Shown: positions 23,845-32,321, counted from the first letter of the stretch. The stretch: 64,000 bases of DNA from Luteimicrobium sp042670205 (GCF_042670205.1 NZ_JBHUWD010000016.1:1-64000), one strand, 5' to 3'. Made by a program: numbers and translations. The notes: generated by a model from the sequence alone, not told the origin.

Positions 23845-24384
23845 GTGCTGTCCGACTCTCTCTCGGTGGTCCGCTGGCAGTTCTCGATGACGTGGGCGCT
23901 GGCCGACTTCCACCTCTCTCGACTTACTGATGCGGTATGCCTCTGGCTCCCGGCCGAATCGAGCTGGACGGTTCACCTGAAAGACGACGGTCGTTGGTTG
24001 GCCGATTGGGCCGAGCCCGAACCCGAGAGCCCGGCAGCACCATCCATCGCTTGGCTCACGTGGCATGTGATGTGGTGGTGGTCCGGCGCTTTGCAGGCGG
24101 CGAAGGGGCAGCCGAGATTGGCCCCGACGGACGTGACATGGGCGGGTTCAGCCGACGCAGCCGTGAGAAACCTCCGAAACTTGGCTGCACAATGGGACGA
24201 GCTTCTCGATCGGCTTAGCACCGCTGAGCTCGAACAACCGGTCGCGTTCCCTTGGCCCGAGCCCCGTCCGTTGATCTACACGATGGCTTGGGTCAACTCG
24301 GAACTCATGAAGAACGTCGCCGAAATCGGTGAGCTGGTCAACGTGTATGGGACCTTGGTTTCGCCGTCACCGGGCCGGGGCTGA
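23845..24384 (+). CDS. DinB-like / four-helix-bundle family protein
   Basis: A 179-residue protein with the DinB/DUF664 look: WQFSMTWALADFHLSRL near the start, SIAWLTWHVMWWWSGAL (the conserved helix with a metal-ligand His, near residue 75) and LIYTMAWVNSELMKNVAEIGEL near the end, where DinB proteins normally have His ligands. That helix has Asn/Glu rather than the usual HxxxH pattern, so metal binding may be reduced. Base composition is clearly less GC-rich than the flanks, suggesting recent acquisition. GTG 23845 follows GAGACT by 6 nt, a weak leaderless match. Function unknown. Confidence 0.68.
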   Translation: MLSDSLSVVRWQFSMTWALADFHLSRLTDAVCLWLPAESSWTVHLKDDGRWLADWAEPEPESPAAPSIAWLTWHVMWWWSGALQAAKGQPRLAPTDVTWAGSADAAVRNLRNLAAQWDELLDRLSTAELEQPVAFPWPEPRPLIYTMAWVNSELMKNVAEIGELVNVYGTLVSPSPGRG

Positions 24385-24395
24385 GCCGACCGCGC

Positions 24396-24414
24396 TCCTC
24401 TCCGCAGAAGAGGA
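24396..24414 (+). terminator. Short hairpin after the DinB-like gene
   Basis: Arms TCCTCT/AGAGGA with a 7-nt loop lie 12 nt after the stop. It is a weak terminator candidate. The remaining 24415-24522 region shows no gene. Confidence 0.3.
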
Positions 24415-24522
24415 CTACCGCCGCGACAGCATCGAACTGGCGGGAACGGTGGCCTCGCGGCGCGATGCGCAACCGATTCCCGCAGGTCGGCGCGACCGAC
24501 ACCTCGGCCGAGATGATGGCGG

Positions 24523-25398
24523 TTAGGAGGTCTTGCGCTTGCGGGCCGGTTTCTCCGCCGACGACGCGGACGCCTTCTTGCGCCCGCCCGCGGACTTCTT
24601 CTCGCCGTCGTCGCCGGAACCGCGCTTCTTCGCGACGGAGCGCCGCAACGCCTCCATGAGGTCGAGGACCTCGCCGCCGCCCTCCTCGCCCTCGGCCTCC
24701 GGGCGCTCTGACGCGACGGCGTCCCCGCGCTCGAGCTTGGCCTCGATCAGCTCGCGGAGCTGCACCTGGTACTCGTCGACGTACTCGCTCGGGTCGAAGT
24801 CGCCCTCGAGGCTCGCGACCACGACCTTCGCCAGGTCGAGCTCCTTCTTCGTCACGCTGCCGGGGCTCTCCAGGGCGGGGAAGCTCGCCTCGCGGACCTC
24901 GTCGTCCCACAGCAGCCCCTGCAGGACGAGCGTGTCCCCGTGCACGCGCAGCGCGCCGAGCCGGGTCCGCTGCCGCAGCGCGAACTTCACGATCGCGGTC
25001 CGGTCCGTCGACTCGAGCGCCTCGCGCAGCAGCACGTACGCCTTCGCGGACTTGTCGCTCGGCTCCAGGAAGTACGGCGACCCGAACCGGATCGGGTCCA
25101 CCTGGTCGGCCGGCACGAACTCGACGACCTCGATCTCGCGGCTCCGTTCCGCCGGGAGGGTCTTGAGGTCCTCGTCCGTCAGCACGACCGTGTGCACGCC
25201 GTCGTCGTAGGCACGCGCGATGTGCTCGTACGGGATCTTCTTGCCGTCCTTCTCGCAGTGCCGCTCGTACCGGATCCGGCCGCCGTCCTCGTCGTGCACC
25301 TGGTGCATGGGCACGTCATGGGACTCGGTCGCGCTGTACAGCTTGACCGGCACGTTCACGAGGCCGAACGTCACCGCGCCCGACCAGATCGCCCGCAT
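24523..25398 (-). CDS. ku: Ku protein, bacterial non-homologous end joining
   Basis: A 291-residue Ku homodimer subunit. It begins MRAIWSGAVTFGLVNVPVKLY, the typical bacterial Ku start, and contains ESHDVPMHQVH and the core bridge with YEHIARAYDD. A C-terminal tail from about residue 255 is rich in Lys/Arg/Ser/Gly (KKSAGGRKKASAS), a low-complexity extension that helps DNA binding and LigD recruitment. It binds double-strand break ends. It is divergent from ligD, sharing a 109-nt promoter region. ATG 25398 is fixed by similarity. Confidence 0.95.
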   Translation of the reverse strand: MRAIWSGAVTFGLVNVPVKLYSATESHDVPMHQVHDEDGGRIRYERHCEKDGKKIPYEHIARAYDDGVHTVVLTDEDLKTLPAERSREIEVVEFVPADQVDPIRFGSPYFLEPSDKSAKAYVLLREALESTDRTAIVKFALRQRTRLGALRVHGDTLVLQGLLWDDEVREASFPALESPGSVTKKELDLAKVVVASLEGDFDPSEYVDEYQVQLRELIEAKLERGDAVASERPEAEGEEGGGEVLDLMEALRRSVAKKRGSGDDGEKKSAGGRKKASASSAEKPARKRKTS

Positions 25399-25507
25399 GC
25401 GCCCAGTCTCGCCCGACCTGCGACGTCGCGCACCCGGGCGGGCGAGCGACGTCGTCCTGCCGGACGATGGCAGCGAGGGACGAGACCCCCGGCAGAGCGG
25501 AGGATGC
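25399..25507. promoter_or_regulatory. Shared divergent promoter region of ku and ligD
   Basis: 109 nt between the two starts. GAGACT lies 6 nt before the ku ATG on the minus strand (a weak leaderless-type -10), and GCGGAGG lies just before the ligD ATG. I see no LexA-type or other clear operator. Confidence 0.4.
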
Positions 25508-28165
25508 ATGCTGACCACGCCCGGCGAGCAGACCGAGGTCGTGACCGTCGACGGTCACGACATCCGGCTGTCCAACCTCGACAAGGTGCTCTACCCGGCG
25601 ACCGGAACCACCAAGCGCGACGTCATCGAGTACTACGCGGCCGTGGCCGCGACGATGCTGCCGCACGTCCGGGACCGTCCCGTCACCCGCAAACGCTGGC
25701 CCAACGGCGTCGAGGAGCAGCCGTTCTTCCAGAAGGACCTCGGCGCCGGCACCCCCGACTGGGTCCAGCGCCGGACCATCGAGCACAAGCACTCGACCAA
25801 CACGTACCCGCTCGCGAACGACGCGGCGACGCTCGTCTGGCTCGCGCAGATCGCGTCGCTCGAGGTGCACGTCCCCCAGTGGGCCTTCGGGCCGCGCGGA
25901 GCCGTGCACGACCCCGACCGGCTCGTCCTCGACCTCGACCCCGGCGAAGGCGCCGGGCTGCCCGAGTGCGTGGAGGTGGCCCACCTCGCCAAGGAGATCC
26001 TCGACGAGATGGGCCTCGACACCGTGCCCGTCACGTCCGGGTCCAAGGGCATCCACCTGTACGCGGCGCTCGACGGCCGCCAGACCAGCGCCCAGGTCAC
26101 CGACGTCGCCCACGAGCTCGCCCGGGCGCTCGAGGCCGACCACCCCGACCTCGTCGTCTCCGACATGAAGAAGGCGCTGCGCGGCGGGAAGGTCCTCGTC
26201 GACTGGTCGCAGAACAACGGCAACAAGACCACCGTCGCGCCCTACTCGCTGCGCGGCCGCAGCCACCCCTGGGTCGCCGCGCCCCGCACCTGGCGCGAGC
26301 TCGCCCGGTCGTCCGCCGCAGACCTCCGCCAGCTCGACCACACCGAGGTCCTCGCGCGGATCAAGCGCCGCCGCGACCCCATGACCACGCTCACACCCGG
26401 GCGCGTCGACGCCGCCGCGCTGCCCGAGGTGAGCGACGGCGACGACGACCACGACACGGCCCCCGCCCGTGACAGCCTCACCGCCTACCGGTCCAAGCGC
26501 GACGCGTCCCGCACCCCCGAACCCGTCCCCGCCGACGCCCCGCGCCCCGGCGACGAAGGCCGCAGCTTCGTCATCCAGGAGCACCACGCCAGCCGCCTCC
26601 ACTGGGACTTCCGGCTCGAACGCGACGGCGTCCTCGTCTCCTGGGCCCTGCCCAAGGGCGAACCCACCGACCCCGGTACCAACCACCTCGCCGTCCAGAC
26701 CGAGGACCACCCCCTCGAGTACGGGACCTTCGCCGGCACCATCGCCAAGGGCGAGTACGGCGGCGGCACCGTCACCATCTGGGACTCCGGCACCTACGGG
26801 CTCGAGAAGTGGCGGGACGACGAAGTCATCGTCGTGCTCCACGGCGAGCAGCACGGGGACCGGCGGCTCGCGCTCATCAGGACGCGCGAGGCCGAAGGCG
26901 AGGGCGCGCACGGTGCGCCGAAGTCCCAGTGGTTGATCCACCGGACGAAGTCGCAGGACGGTGTCGGGTCGGGCGCGGAGGGTAGTCCTGGGTCGGGTTC
27001 GGCGACCGAGGGGGATGGTGCGCGGCGTCTACCATCCGGCCGCTCGTCCCTCGCGGCCTCCCGCCAGACCCAGCCACGACGCCGCGCACCATCCCCCTCG
27101 GACGCCTCTGCGGACCGGTCGCCTTCTGCGCGCGACGACGGCGCTTCCGCTGCTTCGTCCGGTTCCGGGGCGCAGGGGCCGACCTACACCGCGATGCTGG
27201 CCGCGCTCGGGACGCGCGGGGACGTCGTCGGGAGTGGGGACGACGAGGGGGAGTGGGCCTACGAGATGAAGTGGGACGGCATCCGGACCATCGCTCGGGT
27301 CGAGCAGGAGGACGGGCTCGGGCGCGCGCGGGTGTCGATGACCAGCCGGAACGGGAAGGACCAGGGGCCCGGGTACCCCGACGTCGTCGAGGGGCTCGGG
27401 CGAGCCGTGGCCGGGGAGGCCGTCGTCGACGGCGAGATCGTCGCGCTGGACGGGCGAGGGCGGCCCAGCTTCGGGCTGCTGCAGCGGCGCATGAACCTCG
27501 CCGACCCCCGCGAGATCGAGGCCGCCGCCAAGGAGGTCCCCGCGCAGCTCTTCCTCTTCGACGTCCTGGAACAGGACGGCGAGCCGCTCGTCGACCTGCC
27601 GTACAGCGAACGGCGGGAACGGCTCGAGGCGCTCGTCACCGAGAACGACGTCGTCAAGGTGCCGCCCGCGTTCGAGGGCGACTTCGACGGCGCGTGGCAG
27701 ACGAGCGCCGAGCTCGGGCTCGAGGGCGTCGTCGCCAAACGCGTCGGCTCGACGTACGCCCTCGGACGCCGGGGCCGGGCCTGGATCAAGGTCAAGCACG
27801 CCCGCACCCAGGAGGTCGTCGTCGGCGGGTGGCGGCCCGGGAACGGCAACCGCGCCGGGCTGGTCGGCTCGCTCCTCGTCGGCGTGCCCGACGGCGAAGG
27901 CTCGCTCCGCTACGTCGGGCGCGTCGGCACCGGGTTCAGCGACAAGGCGCTCCGCGACGCCACCGAACGCCTGGCGAAGCTCGCCCGGAAGACGACGTCC
28001 CTCACCGACGTCCCCCGAGCCGACGCGAGCGACGCGCACTGGGTGAGCCCCCGACTCGTCGGCGAGGTCGAGTTCGCCGAGTGGACCGGGGACCAGCGGC
28101 TCCGGCAGCCGAGGTGGCGGGGCTGGCGCCCCGACAAGGACCCCACCGACGTCCGGAAGGAGTGA
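25508..28165 (+). CDS. ligD: LigD, multidomain ATP-dependent DNA ligase (polymerase-phosphoesterase-ligase)
   Basis: An 885-residue protein with the mycobacterial domain order. The primase-like polymerase domain covers about residues 10-295 (catalytic LDLDPG; KGIHLYAALDG; KALRGGKVLVDWSQNN). The 3'-phosphoesterase domain covers about 330-485 (FVIQEHHASRLHWDFRLE). After a Ser/Gly/Arg-rich linker (486-560) comes the ligase with adenylated Lys588 in EMKWDGIRT and an OB-fold. It fills gaps, trims 3' ends and seals Ku-held breaks. ATG 25508 has GCGGAGG at about 5 nt. The linker DNA (27001-27106) is a large palindrome in frame. The topoisomerase gene follows after 2 nt. Confidence 0.95.
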   Translation: MLTTPGEQTEVVTVDGHDIRLSNLDKVLYPATGTTKRDVIEYYAAVAATMLPHVRDRPVTRKRWPNGVEEQPFFQKDLGAGTPDWVQRRTIEHKHSTNTYPLANDAATLVWLAQIASLEVHVPQWAFGPRGAVHDPDRLVLDLDPGEGAGLPECVEVAHLAKEILDEMGLDTVPVTSGSKGIHLYAALDGRQTSAQVTDVAHELARALEADHPDLVVSDMKKALRGGKVLVDWSQNNGNKTTVAPYSLRGRSHPWVAAPRTWRELARSSAADLRQLDHTEVLARIKRRRDPMTTLTPGRVDAAALPEVSDGDDDHDTAPARDSLTAYRSKRDASRTPEPVPADAPRPGDEGRSFVIQEHHASRLHWDFRLERDGVLVSWALPKGEPTDPGTNHLAVQTEDHPLEYGTFAGTIAKGEYGGGTVTIWDSGTYGLEKWRDDEVIVVLHGEQHGDRRLALIRTREAEGEGAHGAPKSQWLIHRTKSQDGVGSGAEGSPGSGSATEGDGARRLPSGRSSLAASRQTQPRRRAPSPSDASADRSPSARDDGASAASSGSGAQGPTYTAMLAALGTRGDVVGSGDDEGEWAYEMKWDGIRTIARVEQEDGLGRARVSMTSRNGKDQGPGYPDVVEGLGRAVAGEAVVDGEIVALDGRGRPSFGLLQRRMNLADPREIEAAAKEVPAQLFLFDVLEQDGEPLVDLPYSERRERLEALVTENDVVKVPPAFEGDFDGAWQTSAELGLEGVVAKRVGSTYALGRRGRAWIKVKHARTQEVVVGGWRPGNGNRAGLVGSLLVGVPDGEGSLRYVGRVGTGFSDKALRDATERLAKLARKTTSLTDVPRADASDAHWVSPRLVGEVEFAEWTGDQRLRQPRWRGWRPDKDPTDVRKE
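27001..27106. repeat. Large inverted repeat inside the ligD linker coding sequence
   Basis: Arms at 27006-27029 and 27078-27101 (starting CCGAGGGGGATGG) are perfectly complementary over 24 bp. They extend to 29 bp (27001-27029/27078-27106) with one mismatch. The 48-nt loop includes ACCATCC, which can also pair with the GGATGGT inside the left arm. The element is translated in frame as part of the interdomain linker (about residues 498-533). Confidence 0.85.
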
Positions 28166-28167
28166 GC

Positions 28168-29184
28168 GTGCGGCTGCGACGCGCCAACCTCTCCGGGCCC
28201 GGGTACCACCGTGTGCGCGCCGGGTCCGGCTTCAGCTACCGGGACCCCGGCGGAGACCTCGTCGACGCCGACGAGCGCCGCGCCCTGGAGGCGCTCGCTA
28301 TCCCGCCCGCCTGGACGGACGTGTGGATCGCTCCGCACCCGAACGCCCACGTGCTCGCGACGGGCATCGACGCCGCCGGGCGACGCCAGTACCTCTACCA
28401 CCCGCAGTGGCGCGCCCGGCAGGACCGCACCAAGTTCGACCGCATGCTCGCGCTCGCCGAAGCGCTGCCCGGCGCCCGCGGCTGGGTCACGCGCGACCTC
28501 GAGGGCGACGCGCCCACGCGCCGTCGGGCGCTCGCGGCGGCGTTCCGGCTGCTCGACGTCGCCCACCTCCGCGTGGGCAACGAGCGGTACGCGTCGCGCC
28601 ACGGGAGCCGGGGGATCGCGACGCTGCGGGTCCGCGACGCGACGGTCGAGGACGACCACGTGCTGCTGCGCTTCCCCGGCAAGTCCGGCCAGCTGTGGGA
28701 GTCCGAGCTGGTCGACCTGCGCCTTGCCCGTGTCCTCGGCGAGCGCGCCGGCGACGACCCGGACGCGCGCCTCCTCGGCTTCTCCCGCGACGACGACGAG
28801 GACGCGGAGCCCGGCCGCATCCTGGTGCCGGTCGACGTCGGAGGGACCGAGGTCTGGGTGCCGCTCGACCCGACGGCCATCAACGAGGACGTCAGGGCCC
28901 GGACCGGCGGCGAGTTCTCCTCGAAGGACTTCCGGACCCTCCACGGGACCGTCGCGGCCGCCGTGTCCCTCGCGGAGCACGGACCGGAGCGGACGGCGAC
29001 CGCCCGCAAGCGCGCCGTCGCGCAGGCAATGCGTGATGCGGCCGCCGCGCTCGGCAACACGCCGGCGATCGCGCGGGCGAGCTACGTCGACCCGCGCGTC
29101 GTCGACCTGTACGACCAGGGCACGACGATCGACCCGGACCGGATCGCCTCGGCCGAGGGGGAGCTGCGCCGCCTGCTGGGGTGA
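28168..29184 (+). CDS. DNA topoisomerase IB (poxvirus/eukaryotic type)
   Basis: A 338-residue bacterial type IB topoisomerase, which relaxes supercoils by a 3'-phosphotyrosyl intermediate. Catalytic elements are RTKFDRM (near residue 90), HLRVGNERYASRHGSRGIATL (near 133-153), RFPGKSG, SKDFRTLHG (near 255) and the nucleophile Tyr in RASYVDPRVV (near residue 311). GTG 28168 lies 2 nt after the ligD stop, so it is almost certainly co-transcribed with ligD. Residue 1 onward matches the short N-terminal beta domain. Confidence 0.93.
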   Translation: MRLRRANLSGPGYHRVRAGSGFSYRDPGGDLVDADERRALEALAIPPAWTDVWIAPHPNAHVLATGIDAAGRRQYLYHPQWRARQDRTKFDRMLALAEALPGARGWVTRDLEGDAPTRRRALAAAFRLLDVAHLRVGNERYASRHGSRGIATLRVRDATVEDDHVLLRFPGKSGQLWESELVDLRLARVLGERAGDDPDARLLGFSRDDDEDAEPGRILVPVDVGGTEVWVPLDPTAINEDVRARTGGEFSSKDFRTLHGTVAAAVSLAEHGPERTATARKRAVAQAMRDAAAALGNTPAIARASYVDPRVVDLYDQGTTIDPDRIASAEGELRRLLG

Positions 29185-29189
29185 GGCGG

Positions 29190-29891
29190 CTACGCCCGCC
29201 CGACGACGCGCGGACGCCACCGCGCGAGATCGCTCTCGAGCCCGCGCGCGCGGTCCGCGGACAGGACCTCGTCGGTGCGCTCGACCCGGACGACCCGGTC
29301 GGTGCGGAAGCCCCGGACGGCGTCCCGTGTGCGGCACCAGCCCACCAGGTACCACGCGCCGTCGGCCTCGAGGAGGGCCAGCGGCTCGACGGTGCGCTGC
29401 GTCGTCGTACCGGCGCCGTCGCGGTACTCGAGGCGGAGCACGCGTCGTTCCGCGACGGCGCGCGCGACCCCGTCGACGCCGCTCGCTCGGTCGGTGGGCG
29501 CGCGCCCGACCGACCGGACGTCCGGGGCGAGGCGTCGCAGGGTCTCACGGGTCGAGGCGGGCAACCCCGCACCGACCTTGTCGCGTGCCCGCCGCGCCGC
29601 GGCGGCGAACGGCGACCCGTCGAGGAGGTCGAGCGCGACCGCGCACGCGAACGCCTCCTCGGGCGTCAGGTGCAGCGGCGGGAGCGAGTACTCGGGGACG
29701 ACGGCGTACCCACCCGCGCGGCCCGGGACGGCGTAGAGCGGGACGTCGGCCGCCTGGAGCGCCGCGACGTCCCGCTCGACCGTGCGGGTCGAGACCTCGA
29801 GCTCACGCGCCAGGCGCGAGACGGAGATCGGCTTCGGTGCCCGCGCGCGCAGGTGGTCGACGAGCGCGTGGTGGCGTTCGGACCGTCTCAC
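29190..29891 (-). CDS. HTH and WYL-domain transcriptional regulator (YafY/DeoR-like)
   Basis: A 233-residue protein. The N-terminal winged helix is at about 1-60 (ISVSRLARELEVSTRTVERDVAAL). The WYL domain is at about 135-220 with ADGAWYLVGWCR and the conserved FRTDRVVRVE strand. WYL domains sense ligands, often nucleic acids or nucleotides, in repair and defence regulators. The GTG start overlaps the stop of the upstream SnoaL gene by 3 nt, so the two form an operon. It is convergent with the topoisomerase gene, with 5 nt between stops. Confidence 0.87.
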   Translation of the reverse strand: MRRSERHHALVDHLRARAPKPISVSRLARELEVSTRTVERDVAALQAADVPLYAVPGRAGGYAVVPEYSLPPLHLTPEEAFACAVALDLLDGSPFAAAARRARDKVGAGLPASTRETLRRLAPDVRSVGRAPTDRASGVDGVARAVAERRVLRLEYRDGAGTTTQRTVEPLALLEADGAWYLVGWCRTRDAVRGFRTDRVVRVERTDEVLSADRARGLESDLARWRPRVVGRA

Positions 29892-30307
29892 GCGCCGATG
29901 CTCGCACGGGGCCACCCACGCTCTCCCGTGACGGAGCGTACGGAGCGGATGCGGCCGTCGCCGTCGAAGCTGAACGTGTCGATGCCGCCGCGGTGGAGGT
30001 CGGGGGAGCCGGCGTTCCACACGACGACGGCGAAGCCCGCGCCCGCGCGCACCTCGACCTCGCTGTAGACGAGGCCCGGACGGGTCGAACGGAAGTCACG
30101 GATGAGGGCGGCGATCTCCGTGGGACCCCGCAGGGCGTCCGCGCGCGCCCCCACGGTCAGGCCCCCGAAGGTCACGCGGGCGTCGGGCGAGAGGATCGTG
30201 TCGGCGATCTCGTAGGCGCCGTTCCACAGGCGGGTCCAGCCGTGGATCGACGCGGGAACGTCGGCGGTGGTGTCGACGGGGACGGGGTACTCGGTGGTGA
30301 GGTCCAT
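29888..30307 (-). CDS. SnoaL/NTF2-like nuclear-transport-factor-2 fold protein
   Basis: A 139-residue protein. HGWTRLWNGAYEIADTILSPDARVTFGG is the first helix and strand region of a SnoaL-like fold, followed by ALRGPTEIAALIRDFRS and FAVVVWNAG. Such proteins are small hydrolases, isomerases or ligand-binding domains; no catalytic dyad is obvious. It is transcribed with the WYL regulator, overlapping it by 4 nt, so it may supply or sense the regulator's ligand (inference). The start is ATG 30307. Confidence 0.72.
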   Translation of the reverse strand: MDLTTEYPVPVDTTADVPASIHGWTRLWNGAYEIADTILSPDARVTFGGLTVGARADALRGPTEIAALIRDFRSTRPGLVYSEVEVRAGAGFAVVVWNAGSPDLHRGGIDTFSFDGDGRIRSVRSVTGERGWPRASIGA

Positions 30308-30363
30308 ACCGGCGACCCTGCCCGCGCCGGGCGACAGCAGTGTGTCGGTGTTTCCGGGACTGC

Positions 30364-31239
30364 TCAGTCGCCGTTGCCCAGAGGGACGGTGGTGAACGCG
30401 TCGTAGACGGCCGCCACGTCCTCCTTGCCGTGCCCGTCGAGCGACGTGACGCCCAGGACCCGGTCGAGCGCGTCGAGCAGCGTGACCGTGGTCCCCGTCG
30501 CGCGAGCGGTGTGGATCATGAGCCCGACGTCCTTGCGCAGGGCGTCGACCGTGAAGGTCGGGGCGAGGTCCTCGGCGAGCATGTGGTCGGCCTTGAGGTG
30601 CGCGTACTGGCAGTCGGTCGCGGTCCCGCTGATCGCGTCGAGGAACAGCTGCGGGTCGAGGCCCTGCGCGGCCGCGAGCGCGAGCGACTGCGCTGCGCCC
30701 GCCGTGATGGTCGCGAGCCAGGCGTTGCACGCGAGCTTGAGCGCGCTCGCGCAGCCGACCGTGTCGCCCGCGTGGAGCGTCTTCGCGGACATCGCCTCGA
30801 GCACGGGCCTGGCGCGGTCGACGAGCGCCGGGTCGCCTGCGGTGAGGATCGTGAGCTCGCCGCGCGCCGCGGGGCCGCGGGTCCCGAGCATCTGCGCCTC
30901 GACCAGGGGGACGCCCAGCTCGGCAGCGCGGGACGCGACCTCCTGGGTGCCGTCGACGCCGATCGTGGTGGCCTGCGCCCAGACCGTGCCGTCGGTGAGT
31001 GCGGGGCCCGCGTCGTCGAGCACGTCGAGGACGGCGTCCGCGTCGAACACGATCGACAGGACGACGTCCGCGCCGGCCACCGCGTCGGCGGCGGTGGCGG
31101 CGACCCGGACGCCGTCGTCGGCGAGCGGCGCGGCCTTGGCGGGGGTGCGGTTCCAGGCCGTGACCTGGTGCCCCGCTCGGACGAGGGTCCCCGCGACGGC
31201 GGAGCCCATGATCCCGGTACCGAGGATGGTGACGTTCAT
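30364..31239 (-). CDS. NAD(P)-dependent beta-hydroxyacid dehydrogenase (6PGDH-like)
   Basis: A 291-residue dehydrogenase. The Rossmann motif is ILGTGIMGSAVAG (5-17), with cofactor Arg in WNRTPAK (NADP preference). The substrate-binding Ser/Gly region is normally DAPVSGG; here it is VPLVEAQMLGTRG. The catalytic Lys region is CASALKLACNAW (Lys near residue 158). The family reduces or oxidises 3-hydroxyacids such as 3-hydroxyisobutyrate or tartronate semialdehyde. Lys and Asn are in place, although the SGG motif is altered, so the substrate may differ. TAGGCA lies 6 nt before ATG 31239 on the minus strand. Confidence 0.85.
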   Translation of the reverse strand: MNVTILGTGIMGSAVAGTLVRAGHQVTAWNRTPAKAAPLADDGVRVAATAADAVAGADVVLSIVFDADAVLDVLDDAGPALTDGTVWAQATTIGVDGTQEVASRAAELGVPLVEAQMLGTRGPAARGELTILTAGDPALVDRARPVLEAMSAKTLHAGDTVGCASALKLACNAWLATITAGAAQSLALAAAQGLDPQLFLDAISGTATDCQYAHLKADHMLAEDLAPTFTVDALRKDVGLMIHTARATGTTVTLLDALDRVLGVTSLDGHGKEDVAAVYDAFTTVPLGNGD

Positions 31240-31336
31240 GCCTCTTGCCTACCACGCAGGCGCCCGCGCGGCCGGGCGAGGTGCGTCGTCACGGGCCGGT
31301 TCGCCCGGACGGCGGCACCCCGCCCGACGGGGGCCG

Positions 31337-32236
31337 TCAGGCCCGAGGGAGGTAGCCGCCCGCGGCGATGTCCTCGAGGAGCGTCGGGCCGGTCGGCGTC
31401 CAGCCGTAGCGCGCGCGGGTCAGAGCGCTCGACGCGGGCGCGTCGAGGGCGACGAAGCGGCTGATCCAGCCGAAGTGCTCGGCCGCCTCCTCGGGCGCGA
31501 CCGACCGGGCCGGGACGTCGAGGCTCCGGCCGATGGCCTCCGCGATGTCGAGCATGGCCACGCCCTCCTCCGCGACCGCGTGCACGACGCCGCCCGCCGG
31601 CGCCTGCTCGAGCGCGAGCGCGACGAGGCGTGCGGCGTCCGACCGGTGGACGGCGGGCCAGCGGTTCGCGCCGTCGCCCACGTACGCGGCCGCTCCGCGC
31701 TCGCGGGCGACCCGGGTCAGCTCGGCGACGAAGCCGTGGTCGCCGATGCCGTGGACGCTGGCCGCGAAGCGCAGCGAGACGGTCCGCACGCCCTGCTCGG
31801 CGTACTCGAGCCCGAGAGCCTCGCTGCCGCCGCGGGGCGCGTCCGGGCCGACGTGCTGCGACGCGTCGTCCTCCGTCGCGAGGCGGCCCGGCGCGAGGCC
31901 CGCGACGCCGGCCGCGAAGAGGAAGGGGCGGTCCGAGCCGGCGAGGGTGTCGCCGATCGTCCCGACGACGGAACGCTCGACGCGGCCCGACTCCGCGAAC
32001 CGGTCGAAGTCGTGGACGAAGCCGAGGTGGACGACGCCGTCGGAGTCGGCGGCGGCGTCCTTGATGATCCCGAGGTCGTCGAGCGTGCCACGCAGGGGGG
32101 TGGCGCCGCGCGCGGCGAGCGCCTCGGCGGAGGCGTCGGACCGGGCGAGCCCGACGACGTCGTGGCCGGCGGCCAGGAGCTCTCCGGTGACGGCGGAGCC
32201 GATCCAGCCGGTCGCTCCGGTGACGAAGATGCGCAT
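31337..32236 (-). CDS. NAD-dependent epimerase/SDR family protein controlled by the adjacent TetR
   Basis: A 299-residue atypical/extended SDR. The nucleotide motif is VTGATGWIGSAV (5-16); VVHLGFVHDFD lies near 68, and LRFAASVHGIGDHGF replaces the usual YxxxK neighbourhood. Close relatives act on small-molecule epoxides, ketones or quinone-like compounds, but the exact substrate is unknown. The gene is divergent from a TetR regulator with two operators between them, so it is probably the TetR target induced by its substrate. GGAAGGA precedes ATG 32236. Confidence 0.85.
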   Translation of the reverse strand: MRIFVTGATGWIGSAVTGELLAAGHDVVGLARSDASAEALAARGATPLRGTLDDLGIIKDAAADSDGVVHLGFVHDFDRFAESGRVERSVVGTIGDTLAGSDRPFLFAAGVAGLAPGRLATEDDASQHVGPDAPRGGSEALGLEYAEQGVRTVSLRFAASVHGIGDHGFVAELTRVARERGAAAYVGDGANRWPAVHRSDAARLVALALEQAPAGGVVHAVAEEGVAMLDIAEAIGRSLDVPARSVAPEEAAEHFGWISRFVALDAPASSALTRARYGWTPTGPTLLEDIAAGGYLPRA

Positions 32237-32250
32237 GGGTGGTCCTTCCG

Positions 32251-32307
32251 AGTGATGTCAGGATGTGACATCACTCAACGTAGCACTGATGACAGGCTCT
32301 GACATCA
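32251..32307. promoter_or_regulatory. Double TetR operator between the SDR gene and the tetR gene
   Basis: Site 1 (32251-32275) has perfect 10-bp arms AGTGATGTCA/TGACATCACT with a 5-nt centre. Site 2 (32287-32307) is TGATGACA-5 nt-TGACATCA, with one mismatch and the same centre length. Both lie in the 85-nt divergent gap. Site 2 abuts the tetR -10 at 32310-32315, and site 1 lies just upstream of the ribosome site of the leftward gene. Confidence 0.85.
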
Positions 32308-32309
32308 CC

Positions 32310-32315
32310 TAGGAT
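32310..32315 (+). promoter_or_regulatory. -10 hexamer TAGGAT of tetR (leaderless)
   Basis: TAGGAT, 6 nt, ATG 32322; operator site 2 ends 2 nt upstream of it. Confidence 0.6.
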
Positions 32316-32321
32316 GGCGTC

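Noticed and set aside
27001..27106. Transcription terminator in the middle of ligD
   Set aside because: It lies inside a continuous, well-conserved reading frame whose ligase half follows. A strong terminator there would remove an essential part of the protein, so an inserted element is the better reading.
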